Assembly: GCA_020081605.1 (NCBI GenBank)
Contig: JAHREC010000030.1
Coordinates: 1,364,001-1,428,000, forward strand
Length of the DNA: 64,000 nucleotides
Direction of reading: 5' to 3'
DNA from: Albifimbria verrucaria
Lineage: Eukaryota > Ascomycota > Sordariomycetes > Hypocreales > Stachybotryaceae
Shown piece after piece: positions 50,218 to 60,974 of this stretch; position 1 is the first letter of the stretch, and each line of letters begins with the position of its first letter. Position numbers and translations under genes: made by a program. Under the pieces are notes generated by a model. That model made no database searches. It was not told where the DNA came from and was given only the letters and a program-made list of their open reading frames with translations.

Positions 50218-52023
50218 TTATTCGTTTACTCTTAGTCGTGGCTCGTCAGGTGGGCTCTCATGACAAGTTAATCGCCAATATGTCCGCAAGTTGGCAATCT
50301 CCTCCTCCAAGGGAATGCGAGTAATGTTTGCGACCCGTTTGAGGCACGATAGCAAAGATTCTTGCTGTGAGATATGCGTCATTTCCCTTGCAATAAAAAG
50401 CAACGAGGCGACAACGATAGGATCCCACTGTTCGTCAAAATTGTTCCACACCATTATTCTCGCAACTTTTTGAGCATGCCAACTTCGAGAATTAAGGCGC
50501 CCCGAAATTCTAGAAAGTTTGACCAATCGCGGTTTATACGCCAATAAGAAGACTGCTGAGATGTGCATAACGAGGTTCGCTTGTAACGCAATGGCACTGG
50601 TGTATACATCCGCAGGAAATGGAGTTTCTTCGCTGACGTCAATGTCAGGACTTTCCATAACTGGGAGCATACTACGAGGACGTTCTTGAAACCATCTGGT
50701 GCAGCTCGCCCATAGGTTTGACCATTGTGCCCATTTCGAGGTGTGGAAGTCGAGAGTTTGTGCCTGAACGTGGTGAAAACCGGACAATAACGGAATAAGT
50801 TCGTGGTGGATTAATTGCAGAGATCTGGCAAGGTAGTAAAGACATGCGTCATAGGTCTCTGCAGCCGAAGCAGCGTGACTGATGACGAAGTGACGCATCG
50901 GCAGGAGCATTGTTTTGGGTGGAGCCTTATTTGTTAGAATAGAAGCTGCAATTTCTGATCAAACAGATTCTTAGTATTTCTCAAATGTTTCCGAAGAGCC
51001 ACCGCTTACCGATCTTGAGTTGTAAACGTAAAAGTGTCTTCAGTGGTTCGGCAGCGTCCTCGAAGCTCTGATCATCCTCCATCCCTTCATCATGGTGACA
51101 TAGTGATGTAGCCCATTGCGAAATGGGTTTGTTGAATAGGTCACTTGCGGCTAGAAAGGCTCGTCCTACATCTGCGGTGAATGTATCTTCTCTCACAAGC
51201 CGATCTTGGATACTCCGACGGATGTGACAGGCCTCGCTCGAATCTCGCGGCGTTCTTGGTTGTCTATCGTGGAACATTGCGCAATACAATATGCAATCTG
51301 TGATGACTTCTTTTTGTTTGCCAAGTTCATTATAGTAGGTCCAAATGTCGATTTGCAATTGTTAGAATCCATCCATGGGACGATCTGGTATCTGAAGCGA
51401 AGCATAGCCGCTTGTTTGCTGGATGATCCTTGTTGTGGGAAGTTTGGGTCGTTCCATTTTGAGGGGTAATCACTTCATTAGTTGATTTTATAGCATATGG
51501 AGATGATAGGTTGGTCCATGGAGAACCATGAGAAGCGGCCTCTTGTTCCACGGGGCGTGGGCGGCTGGGTTGTGCAGGAAGAGGCATAACCATCGGCGAA
51601 CTTGTTTGATTTAACGGCGACAAGTCATCCGTTGCGATATGAAGCTTTGTTTAATTCATGGTTAGTGATGAAAGGCAAGAAGCTAGAAGAAAAAACAAGA
51701 CGTAATATTGGCTCACTTCCGCTGATTCGTTTTGGTCACCATTGTTCTGCGCCTGCCCTTCGCCACTAATGGCTGGAGGCGGCACTTGTGAGACAAACTC
51801 CCAATCTCCATATTCGCAATTTACATCCCTGCTAACGCAGTTGCGGCATCTAGGCTTCTGTTCGTCGCCTAAATATTGAATTAGTTGTTTTTCCCTTCTC
51901 GTCTTTTTGGTATGAATCTGGCCATGGCTTGAAGTAGTCACATTTTCTTCGGCGTTTGCGGCAAACTAGACATCCTTTACGGGACCGCCGTCTATTCTCC
52001 GGGATTCGCCTGACCACCGGCAT
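50218..52023 (-). CDS. Zn2Cys6 transcription factor
   Basis: The start at 52023 leads to a canonical binuclear zinc cluster, GCLVCRKRRRKC then DEQKPRCRNCVSRDVNC, split by an intron (51869-51941) inside the third Cys codon. Two further introns lie at 51645-51716 and 50955-51009. The C-terminal part has YDACLYYLARSLQLIHHELIP and ANLRTYWRLTCHESPP, the fungal regulator domain. Two missing bases are inferred (around 51420-51440 and at about 51310-51320); exon lengths then sum to a whole number of codons. Probable nuclear activator or repressor; neighbouring GH79 and MFS genes are plausible targets (inference). Confidence 0.85.
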
Positions 52024-52654
52024 TTCTTAGAGGAATGGTCACAATATGAGCTCCATCGTGGTATTATGATGTAGTCAAACGAAATATCGAAGAGTAGCTC
52101 TAGCCTGCTAGAAGTGTTAGAGAGGCGGAGAAAAACCACGCCTAGCAGGATTCGGTATGGGGCTCTGCTTTTAGTGCCTCCATTTGGAACTCATACCCTC
52201 TAACTGCATACTGCCGGCACTTCATTAGCGGAACGCTACCTTTCTGGCTCTTGTGGCTCTGGCCGCACAAGGCTTATGGCATAAAACTTGCTCAACTGCG
52301 CGAGGAGCGTACCGTCAATGAAGATACATCTGATCTAATCACAACCACAGAGACTTCAGCGACAGATTCGAGGTAGAACAATGAATGACCTTGAATTTAA
52401 GTACTTGCATTTAGCATTACAGTGAGGTTCAGGTTCAGCATCCGCCAATCTAAACTTTAGCTCTTTCTAAATAGGTCCATTTTTGTACCACGTGGCGCAG
52501 GCACAGTGCCTAGCTTGCCCCTGTAAGTACCCTGGGATCGTGGAGCATTAATGGCTAAATTGGTGCCTCAGACACGACGAGTATTGGACAAGAAAGTGGA
52601 CAGGCGGCCACTTCTGTCTCCTACAACATAACCCTTTCAGCATCTGACTCAAAA
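52024..52654. other. Non-coding spacer
   Basis: Regulator promoter. No gene supported. Confidence 0.5.
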
Positions 52655-52966
52655 GTGCTTTGTACCCTAATGACCCCACGACTGACCCCCAAGAAGCGTG
52701 ACAAGGCTTATGCTCTACTCCTCGATGGTGTTCCCATTAGAGACTTTGCCCAACGATCCTTTGCACCCGAACGCAGCGTCTGTAGAATCCGAGCTGCCGT
52801 AGATCGATATGGAACTACGAGAACCCCTTCGAACCATAACGGCCCTGACTCTAAAATAGGTCCCCTGATACGTGAAATACTGCGGAAACGTTTGGACCAA
52901 ACGCCTCACATGCGACGTCGTGACATGATTACCTTTCTCCATAAGGCCTATTATCATCGACTGTAA
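52655..52966 (+). mobile_element. Tc1/mariner-type transposase, N-terminal fragment
   Basis: 103 codons with the helix-turn-helix layout of fungal Tc1/mariner transposases: TPKKRDKAYALLLDGVPIRD, then RSVCRIRAAVDRYG and KIGPLIREILRKRLDQTPHM, leading to RRDMITFLHKAYYHRL and a stop. The catalytic DDE part does not follow in any frame I could see, so this is a truncated relic. Terminal inverted repeats and TA target duplication were not identified. Confidence 0.5.
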
Positions 52967-53359
52967 AAACGACAAAGCGCTGCCTGCCCTTCTTATCAGT
53001 CAATTTCGTTTTGGTCCTATGCTCGAGTTTCCGCATCTCTTCCTCGTCACTTAGGAATGCTAGGATCAGCATCGACGGCCAAGAGACTATCACCATGGTG
53101 TCAAACTATTTTCGAAAACAGCCGGACAAGTACGTGTTGCGGAGTTATCTGAAGTAACAAGCGCAGCCGAAATAGGATAGGGCGACCGAAGCAGCCCACG
53201 TAGGATTAGGCAGCAAGGAATGAAGATGAAGGGCCGACAATTACTTCAAGCTGATGAACCCCGCTCAGCACCTCATGCCTGCAGACAATCGAAGCAGCCA
53301 GTTGCTGTGCCGAATACGCCCTGTGATGTGCCTGAAGACTCCTGCATTCAACAGTCACC
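52967..53359. other. Spacer, possible further transposon debris
   Basis: Follows the transposase fragment. No readable DDE domain found. HET promoter region. Confidence 0.45.
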
Positions 53360-55090
53360 ATGAGGTTGATTAATGTTCAGACTGGCGTCTTTGAAGAGTT
53401 CATCGGCAGAAACATACCAAAATATGCGATTCTTTCCCACACCTGGGAAGAAGAGGAGGTATCCTTCAAAATGATGTCCACTGAACCTTGTCAAATGATG
53501 GTGGGTTATAGGAAGATTGCAATGAGCTGCACTCTGGCTTTAAACGCAGGTCTTGGTTACACATGGATCGACACATGCTGTATTGATAAGTCCAGTAGCG
53601 CGGAATTGACGGAGGCTATAAATTCCATGTTCCGTTGGTATCAGCGATCTGAGATCTGCTACGTGTTTCTATCCGACCTGGAAGCCTCTGCGTCCTTAGA
53701 CTCCGCGCTGGAGAAATGTCGATGGTTTACCCGAGGTTGGACGCTTCAGGAACTCATTGCCCCGCGGAACGTCTTGTTCTTCGACAAGGATTGGAATTAT
53801 AGAGGTTCAAAACAAAGTTTGGTCTGCGACATTGCAAGGATCACAGGCATCAGCGCGGCGATTCTAGAAGGGGCGCAACTTCTATCAACCGTGGTAGTTG
53901 CGCAGAAAATGGCCTGGGCAGCACACAGAGAAACCACAAGAATTGAGGATACGGCCTACTGTCTGCTTGGCATATTCAACGTAAACATGCCGCTTCTGTA
54001 CGGTGAGGAAGACAAGGCCTTTCGGCGACTGCAGGAAGAAATTATCAGATCCACTGCCGACCTCAGCATTTTTGCTTGGACCAGACCAGACACGGCGGGT
54101 TTACCTAAAAACACTACACGTCGTGCATTTTGCGGTGTTTTGGCAGACTCGCCGGCTTGTTTCGCAGAGTGTTTGTCAGCGACGAGAATAGCACGGCAGG
54201 AAATGCGAGAGGTGACGTTTTCAAACGCTGGAGTCAAACTACGTGCCCGTATCCATTATTACCGAAGCTACGCCGATGATAAACGGGGATACCAGTACGT
54301 CTGGCGCCTTGATTGCGCTCGCGATGGAATCACGAATCTTGGAGTCAGATTGAGGAAGTTCGGCCCCGACCAGTTCGTGCGAGAGGATCCTTGGAGTTTA
54401 TTAAGCTGCTCCGGGTCGTTGTACTCAGGCATTCCAAGAGAAAGGTATTTCGTCTCAGAGTTTCCGGACCAACCGCCTGGTGTTGCTCTTTCCACACATT
54501 TCATTGCTCAGGCACGGGCATCTGGGCTTCAAATGCAGCTCACAGAGAACCTTTACCTTATTGGTTCCTGGCCGCGAGCTCGGTATGATGGCGAAGATCA
54601 GCTGTTTTACACAAATACGGAGAATGAGGGCGACTCGGCCATTGCCAGGATTTGTATAAGCCTTCCAGGCCTGGATGGTGAGATGGTCGATTTCGAGGCC
54701 ATGTTTATCGCCGTTGGGTGGGCGCAAGGAGACGTTACGCAGTTTCAAGGTACCATAGTTGACTACGAAGAAAATTCAATAACTTTAAAGGAATTAGTAG
54801 CCGAGTTTTCTGAGCTGGAACACAGTAAAGACCAAGTCATTGGGAAGTTGCGACGCTGCGGCATCCCGAGAGCACATTCATCACTATTCAAGGTACCGGA
54901 AACAGATCACACGGTAATCGTGTCATTTACTCCAAGCATTGCAGAGGACCCGGAGATATGCAGTGGCGAATTCTGGAGGATAGCGTTCCATTACACGGTC
55001 TACAAAACAGAGCCCATACCATCAATAGAGTATAGAGCATGGGGAGCGATTATTCGTATACCCCTTGAAGATAGTCACGCCAAGGTTTAG
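53360..55090 (+). CDS. HET domain protein (heterokaryon incompatibility)
   Basis: Intact 576-residue protein without introns. The N-terminus is a standard HET domain: MRLINVQTGVFEEF, IPKYAILSHTWEEEEVSF, YTWIDTCCIDKSSSAELTEAI, WFTRGWTLQELIAP, and RIEDTAYCLLGIFNVNMPLLYGE. The long C-terminus resembles the region often following HET in fungi (DUF8212-like) and contains no NACHT or WD repeats. Role: allorecognition, triggering cell death after fusion of incompatible hyphae. A transposase fragment lies upstream and an ankyrin-repeat relic downstream, typical of rapidly changing incompatibility loci. One of few unbroken genes here. Confidence 0.93.
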   Translation: MRLINVQTGVFEEFIGRNIPKYAILSHTWEEEEVSFKMMSTEPCQMMVGYRKIAMSCTLALNAGLGYTWIDTCCIDKSSSAELTEAINSMFRWYQRSEICYVFLSDLEASASLDSALEKCRWFTRGWTLQELIAPRNVLFFDKDWNYRGSKQSLVCDIARITGISAAILEGAQLLSTVVVAQKMAWAAHRETTRIEDTAYCLLGIFNVNMPLLYGEEDKAFRRLQEEIIRSTADLSIFAWTRPDTAGLPKNTTRRAFCGVLADSPACFAECLSATRIARQEMREVTFSNAGVKLRARIHYYRSYADDKRGYQYVWRLDCARDGITNLGVRLRKFGPDQFVREDPWSLLSCSGSLYSGIPRERYFVSEFPDQPPGVALSTHFIAQARASGLQMQLTENLYLIGSWPRARYDGEDQLFYTNTENEGDSAIARICISLPGLDGEMVDFEAMFIAVGWAQGDVTQFQGTIVDYEENSITLKELVAEFSELEHSKDQVIGKLRRCGIPRAHSSLFKVPETDHTVIVSFTPSIAEDPEICSGEFWRIAFHYTVYKTEPIPSIEYRAWGAIIRIPLEDSHAKV

Positions 55091-55935
55091 ATGTCGAACT
55101 CCTGAAAGAAGGAAAACCACCCCTAGGTTGTGATATAAATACATATGTGCAAGGCTAGGGGTTGTGGTCACATATCGAGTCAAAAATTACACTCCACCTT
55201 TCGTCTTGCCGTAAGCTAAAAGAATCCGCTATGCTTGGTTAGCTTTATTCTCCTCATACATCAATATGTTATCCAGTTATATCGAGCCTAATCCTAATTG
55301 CATATTTTTTTCTGAAAGATGCAGCTATTAAGACCTAAAAAACTCAGAGGATATGCCATCCCCTCCAGGAGACAAGAGGCTGAGAGTAAGGGTTACATGA
55401 ACCTGATTAGTACCTTTGAGATAAAGTTAGATAAATATCTGCAAAGAATCCATGGATATATCAAACGTGTTCTTGTAGATATCTATTTTTCATTTGATCT
55501 GTTAGCGAATTTCCTTTGAGTCTGAATTCGAACCTTATGTAACCCACACGAGGCCCCTAATCCTGGAGGCTGATGCAACAATCCACGCGCATCTATGCTG
55601 CGCCCCATCTGCAACAGAGGCACCAGCGGTCCCGAGTATCGTTCGATGTGCGAATCCTCTCGCCTGCAACAATTCCGAACCCGGAAACTCTTCACACACG
55701 GACACGATAGCTTCATGGGCGCGATATCACAAGATGCCTTGGCTTTACATGAAACAGTGTTGCCCAACAGCAATAAGGATACCCAAGAGAAGGGAAATAC
55801 AAGTGCCGGCGTAAAGGGTACCAGACACAGTACCGGCCTAGCTAAACTCTTTGGCTGAGGTGGTGGAGGGATCTGACACGAACGGATCCTGACACAGGCA
55901 ACACGCCTTGGCCCCAGGTAGCGCTTGATTATGGG
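55091..55935. other. Spacer between HET and ankyrin relic
   Basis: A GC-richer stretch at 55540-55860 is open in one frame (87 codons) but interrupted in others. It may be an outer remnant of the ankyrin-repeat gene. Confidence 0.4.
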
Positions 55936-56903
55936 GTGATTTCGGGTCCTAAAAGCAGAATCTTAACGAGGCTGCTGTTGGCATTGGACGAACTTCACAA
56001 TAATTCTAGGAAGTTAAATAATGCTGGTCGTACGCCATTGCATATATTAAGCAGTATACAGCCTGACTTTCTAGATAATTGCAACTTTAATTATCCTCGG
56101 TATATCTTACTTTCTAACCTACTTTTAGATTAGTTAAAGAATCCCGATAATTTATTCTAGGATGCGGTAAATACCGCCGACTCGCAAGGAATCACTCCTC
56201 TCCATCTCGCTATAATATCATCCGAATATTATACTAGAAGACTTCTTGCCGCTGGTACTAACTCGGCCCGACCGACAACTGCGGACAGACGGCACCACAT
56301 ACAGCAGCGCTGGCCTACGAGTCAAATATTGTGGACCTGCTCTTGGAATATCTCGGCTGCCTTAGCCGTGGCACCGACGATCACGGCCGCAACGATACCA
56401 GCGACTGTGGTGTATAACAGAAGAGCAGGGCAGCAGCCGCCGCCATCTTCAACTCCAAGGACGTTTGGGGCCGCACGGCCTACTACTATTCCTATATTGC
56501 GGGCAACATCGGTATATTTCGACTCTTAGTCAAGGCTGGAGCTGAAAGAGATGAATTATTAAATAGTTTCTCCTCTTCAGGGTTTGTCTCATCGTACTGG
56601 CATACCATCGCCTTATTCGATGATAATCTAATGCGCAAAGGCAAACAGGCCCCGCGTATTGACCAAATTGTAGAGTTATCACGAGACATCGACCCTCGGC
56701 TGGATGTTACGGTGATAGATGAAGCGATAAAAGTCGCTGCTGCACGAGGCTCAGCATATGTCTTCGCCATTGGCATATTCAAGGAGATACACCATCTACA
56801 TCCAAATAAAGCATGCAGATATGATAGCGAATACCTCTTGTACGCGAATCTCAAGGGTGATATAGGCAGTCGTGTACTTCAGCAGGGCTTATCGATATTC
56901 TGA
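55936..56903 (+). pseudogene. Ankyrin-repeat protein relic
   Basis: Ankyrin units are readable in changing frames: GRTPLHILSSIQ, GITPLHLAIISSEYYTRRLLAAG, an ALAYESNIVDLLLEYLGCL unit and WGRTAYYYSYIAGNIGIFRLLVKAGAE. A C-terminal non-repeat part ends at 56903. The first section contains in-frame TAG stops at 56131-56133 and 56158-56160, each compatible with CAG changed to TAG, and is AT-rich. No start or upstream NACHT/phosphorylase domain is present. It looks like the tail of a larger NLR-like ankyrin gene that has decayed, with possible repeat-induced mutation. Confidence 0.7.
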
Positions 56904-57640
56904 TTCACTAGCCTCTCCACCAACTTCTTCTTGTTCAAGCCATGCGTGTGCTTCAAGCAATCAGTGCTGTCAAGTTAAATGTTAGTAAACGTGAGAACAT
57001 CTGTTTCTTGTTATTTTTAGTTGCGACAAAATTGTACAATTGACCTAGATTTGCTTTGCGATTTGCCTAGATACAGGGTATTAGCTCTTGGAGTCTCAGG
57101 CACTCATTCAAGCGCAGGGTCTTCTTGAATCTGAGGCAGACAAAGCTAACGAGCATGTGCCGTTTCCAATGCCTGGGTGCCTGAATTGCCGAACCAAGTG
57201 GCCATTGAGGAGTTATCCGCAGCGGCCCGCAATATATCGACCAAACCAGCCGAGTCTGTCCATATCACCCGTTCCCAGGCTGCGGCCCGCTGCGGCCCGC
57301 AACTTTCGGCGCATCGGCTGCAACGCGGCCAAGCCCAACCACAGCCGAATCCTAGTGTGACAATGCATATGCGTCTGCAATTTGGTACTGCCTCGGAGTT
57401 TTCTCGTTGTTTTCTTGCCTTTCTCGAGTGCTCTTCTGGTAATATCACATTAGCATGGTAGTCTATTGTCAGAACTGCACGGATGACAGAACTCTTCTCA
57501 AACACCAGGCTCAGTGGGTTTGAGCCAGGCATGATGACTGGCTGATAACGATGTTGTAATAAGTTAAAGGCTCACTTTATTTGGCTTAAAACTGACAAAA
57601 AAATACAATGTACATGGTAGACAAGCCGCTATTCGACCTT
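56904..57640. other. Non-coding with GCGGCCCGC repeats
   Basis: No gene supported. Three copies of GCGGCCCGC occur at 57222-57230, 57282-57290 and 57292-57300. Confidence 0.5.
57222..57300 (+). repeat. Three GCGGCCCGC motifs
   Basis: One isolated copy plus two in direct tandem as TGCGGCCCGC units. It stands out from the local AT-rich sequence; binding site or slippage repeat, not known. Confidence 0.6.
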
Positions 57641-57865
57641 TCATTCAGTGCCGAGCCTATAGATGCCTCTCCGGTGCATGTTTTTTGCTTTTTCCACGGT
57701 GTATTCTGGCTGGTTGACATCCACTTCTTCCCTCCACGGCAACAAGGTATCCGCGTCACGCCACCATAACGTATCATTCGGCAAATTGACCCACGTATAC
57801 TCATCCGGGAATGCCCGCCAGAGCCCGGACTTGTTGAGTTGCAGTTGAACTCGAACCGACCTCAT
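57641..57865 (-). CDS. Small hypothetical protein
   Basis: 74 codons, acidic, Trp-rich (WRAFPDEYTW, DTLWWRDADTLLPWREEV). The composition is more protein-like than chance frames nearby. It is divergent from the nitrilase gene with only about 130 bases between starts. No family recognised; it could be the start of a longer gene interrupted at 57641. Confidence 0.35.
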   Translation of the reverse strand: MRSVRVQLQLNKSGLWRAFPDEYTWVNLPNDTLWWRDADTLLPWREEVDVNQPEYTVEKAKNMHRRGIYRLGTE

Positions 57866-57994
57866 CGTAGATATAAAGCGACTTTAGGACGGCTACAGTA
57901 CAGATGAAATGACAAGCTTGAACTCTCCAAGACAGCAGGATCATAGCACTCTTCTATTACAGAACATCAAAAGCTTTGCTCTAACTCGCACAAA

Positions 57995-59150
57995 ATGGTC
58001 ATTACCAAATACAAGGCGGCTGCAGTGACCTCTGAGCCGGGTGTAAGTTGCAACGCCCTGAATCAGGAACTTGAATTGACTTTCACAAGTGGTTTGACAT
58101 GGAGGCCGGAGTCAAGAAAACCATCGACTTTATCAATGAGGCCGGCCAAGCTGGCTGCAAGCTGGTCGCGTTTCCCGAAGTTTGTGAGTAAGCCACAAAC
58201 AACCTGTGACTTGTCACTGACAATTTTTAGGGATTCCCGGTTATCCCTACTGGATGTGGAAGGTTACATATCTTCAATCTCTTCCGATGTTGAAGAAATA
58301 TCGTGAAAACTCCATGGCAGTTGATTCCGAGGAGATGCGCCGCATTCGTCGAGCTGCCCGAGACAACCAGATCTTTGTGTCACTAGGCTTCTCGGAGATT
58401 GACCATGCTACTCTCTACTTGTCTCAAGTGTTAATTGGACCTGATGGAAGTGTTATCAACCACCGCCGCAAGATCAAGCCCACCCACGTGGAGAAACTTG
58501 TTTATGGCGACGGCTCTGGTGATACTTTCATGTCGGTATCCGATACCGAGATTGGTCGTCTCGGACACCTCAACTGCTGGGAAAATATGAACCCCTTTCT
58601 CAAGTCACTTAATGTTTCATGTGGAGAACAGATTCATATTGCTGGATGGCCAGTCTACCCCGGGGTAGAGCGCCAGGTTGCTCCGGACCCCGCTACCAAC
58701 TATGCTGATACTGCATCTGACCTGGTGACTCCCGCCTATGCTATAGAGACAGGCACATGGACACTAGCGCCCTTTCAGCGACTTTCTGTTGAGGGTCTTC
58801 GTAAGAATACCCCTGAAGGTGTCGAACCAGAGACTGATGCCACTCCTTATAACGGCCACGCTCGCATCTATCGACCGGATGGCAGCTTGGTTTGCAAGCC
58901 TGACAAGGACTTTGACGGCCTCTTGTTTGTCGACATTGATCTTAATGAGAATCATCTCACTAAGGTTCTTGCCGATTTTGCAGGTCATTATATGCGGCCT
59001 GATCTCATTCGACTCCTTGTCGACACTCGTCGCAAAGAGTTAGTTACTCGAGTTGATCCAACTAGCTCCATTGAGTCTTACAGTACTAGACAACGTTTGG
59101 GACTCGATAAGCCTCTTGAAGAGGAAGAGGGAGTGGAAGGGGCACAATAG
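57995..59150 (+). CDS. Nitrilase/cyanide hydratase
   Basis: Intact, 353 residues from three exons (introns 58043-58089 and 58184-58230). Nitrilase catalytic triad segments: Glu in LVAFPEV, Lys in [11 protein letters not shown] and Cys in [24 protein letters not shown] together with [26 protein letters not shown] and the 350-360 residue length match the fungal cyanide hydratase/aliphatic nitrilase group, which forms helical homo-oligomers. Likely reaction: hydration of HCN to formamide or hydrolysis of nitriles; the exact one cannot be settled by reading. Such enzymes help fungi tolerate cyanogenic plants. No frame break. Confidence 0.93.
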
Positions 59151-60254
59151 ATGGCTTTAGTAGCAGCATGGGTCATGGAAACCAGCAGGTCTTACTCTCT
59201 ACTCACAGATAGCTTCACAGTTTAGCTGAATCATAAAAGATATTTCAAAACATTAGAAAACAAGATACAATGGATGTTCGACTTTCTTTTTGTCTCTATT
59301 TCTTCGGAAAATTGGTAACATTAGATTCTATAGCTCTTGGCTTTCCTTCAACTCTCTTTTTCGTCTTGCCATCCAAGTGCATATGAACTAGGCCCAGAAA
59401 ACGCTATTACTGGGTCCCTCGAGTTTCATTTACACAACATAGCTAATAGTTGGCACATCATGTGTGGATACAAGCTTAAAACTAATAAGCTCATAATCTT
59501 CTAAATATCAAAGATTGAAGAGCAATTCTTTTTGAGCGGCGCTAGCCTTACTAAATGACCCAACAGAGAAGGACTAGGCCCGGCCAGGGGTCGAATAGTC
59601 AAGGGAATGTAGACCTTGACACAGACAGCGATTGTTTTATCTCTCTTTTTCTCTTTCGTTATTCTTGTTATAACATTCGAATACCTAATGCGTTCTTAGC
59701 AACTTCTACTTTTCAGCTTTTAATAGCTGAGAGGGAGAGTGTGCTCTTCGTAAAACTCAGTATATCAGTTGAGCGAAACTAGTCTCACAACTTTGGGTAT
59801 GTAACCCTTAGACCTATTCCCACTCTCCTTCTTGCTGAACAATGCGTCTAGTTAGCGACGGATTTCAATAGCTTTGGTCATTTTGTCATCTGATCACGGC
59901 AGATGCTTGGCTCCAAACTTTACACGGATTCCACTTGTGTAATTCAAGTGATGCAGACTATATTCAATGATTTGATTCAGCATTGCGGAGCAATATGGTC
60001 CGTCAATTCCCCCTCCTCCCATTTCGGCACCTGTGGCTCGTGGAAAAACTAAGATCAAGGCAGCTCTGGATTGCTTTTTCGCGGGATTTGTACCAGAATT
60101 GGAAATGATCGTTGTTCAAGCACGACGGTCACGTATAGAACCTAACAGAGGTCAAAATGTATAAGACAGGCATAACTCTACTGTGAAGACACTATAATGA
60201 CCTACTTTAAACTTCTCAGCGATAACTATAGGCTAGCTAAGGAAATTTAACATT
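59151..60254. other. Non-coding spacer, AA9 promoter
   Basis: No gene supported. A GGCTAG motif (Xyr1/XlnR-like) sits at about 60230, close to the AA9 start. Confidence 0.45.
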
Positions 60255-60974
60255 ATGAAGACCTCTATTTTAGCTTGCCTTTTGGCACCTCTGGCCATGG
60301 GCCATTGTGGGTTACTCGACCCGTTGAATTTCCTATAAAGTTGCTAATCTAGTCAGACTTCTTCCCCAAAACCATTGTAAATGGTGTTCGATCGAATGAC
60401 TGGCAATACGTGCGTGAGACTGCGAACAATCCGCAATCAGGCCCAGTCGAGGATGTATCCTCCAGTTTAATGCGGTGCTATGAAAAGTCTGGTCGTCCTG
60501 CCGCTGCCGTTCAGACTGTTGCTGCCGGAACACGCTTCGGCTTTACCTCGAGTGCAAGTATGGGTCACCCTGGGCCTTCCATCTTTTACATGGCCCGTGT
60601 ACCCGATGGCCAAGACGTCAATTCCTGGGTACCCAGTGGCAACGTATGGTTCAAGATCGACCAGTATGGTAGCACACCTAACGCAGACCCTCCGTTTGTT
60701 GTCAACATGCAGGAAGTCTACACCACCATACCAGCTAACCTGAGGCCGGGCAATTATCTTCTCCGCTATGAACACATTGGCTTGCATATCGCCGGTGCAC
60801 CACAATTCTACATTGGTTGTGCGCAGCTGAAGGTCACTGGAAGCGGCTCCAGCAGCCCAAGTTCACTCGTTTCTTTCCCAGGCGCATACTCTAAGAGTGA
60901 CCCCGGCCTGACTTTTTGTGATCTATGGCAACAAACAGTCTTATCCTTACCCTGGACCAAGTGTTTGGAAATAA
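60255..60974 (+). CDS. AA9 lytic polysaccharide monooxygenase
   Basis: Copper-dependent secreted LPMO of about 223 residues. Signal peptide MKTSILACLLAPLAMG is followed by the mature N-terminal His of the copper brace (GHYFFPKTIVNG). An intron at 60307-60356 falls immediately after this His codon. The second copper His is in MGHPGPSIFYMA, and the axial Tyr region is PQFYIGCAQL. The ending YPYPGPSVWK is typical. The frame shifts near T run 60913-60917 (one extra or two missing bases). No CBM1. Oxidatively cleaves cellulose, boosting GH6-type cellulases. Confidence 0.92.

Noticed and set aside
57146..57532. 128-codon minus-strand frame across the GC repeats
   Set aside because: The open frame is a by-product of the GC-rich repeats; no protein-like features.
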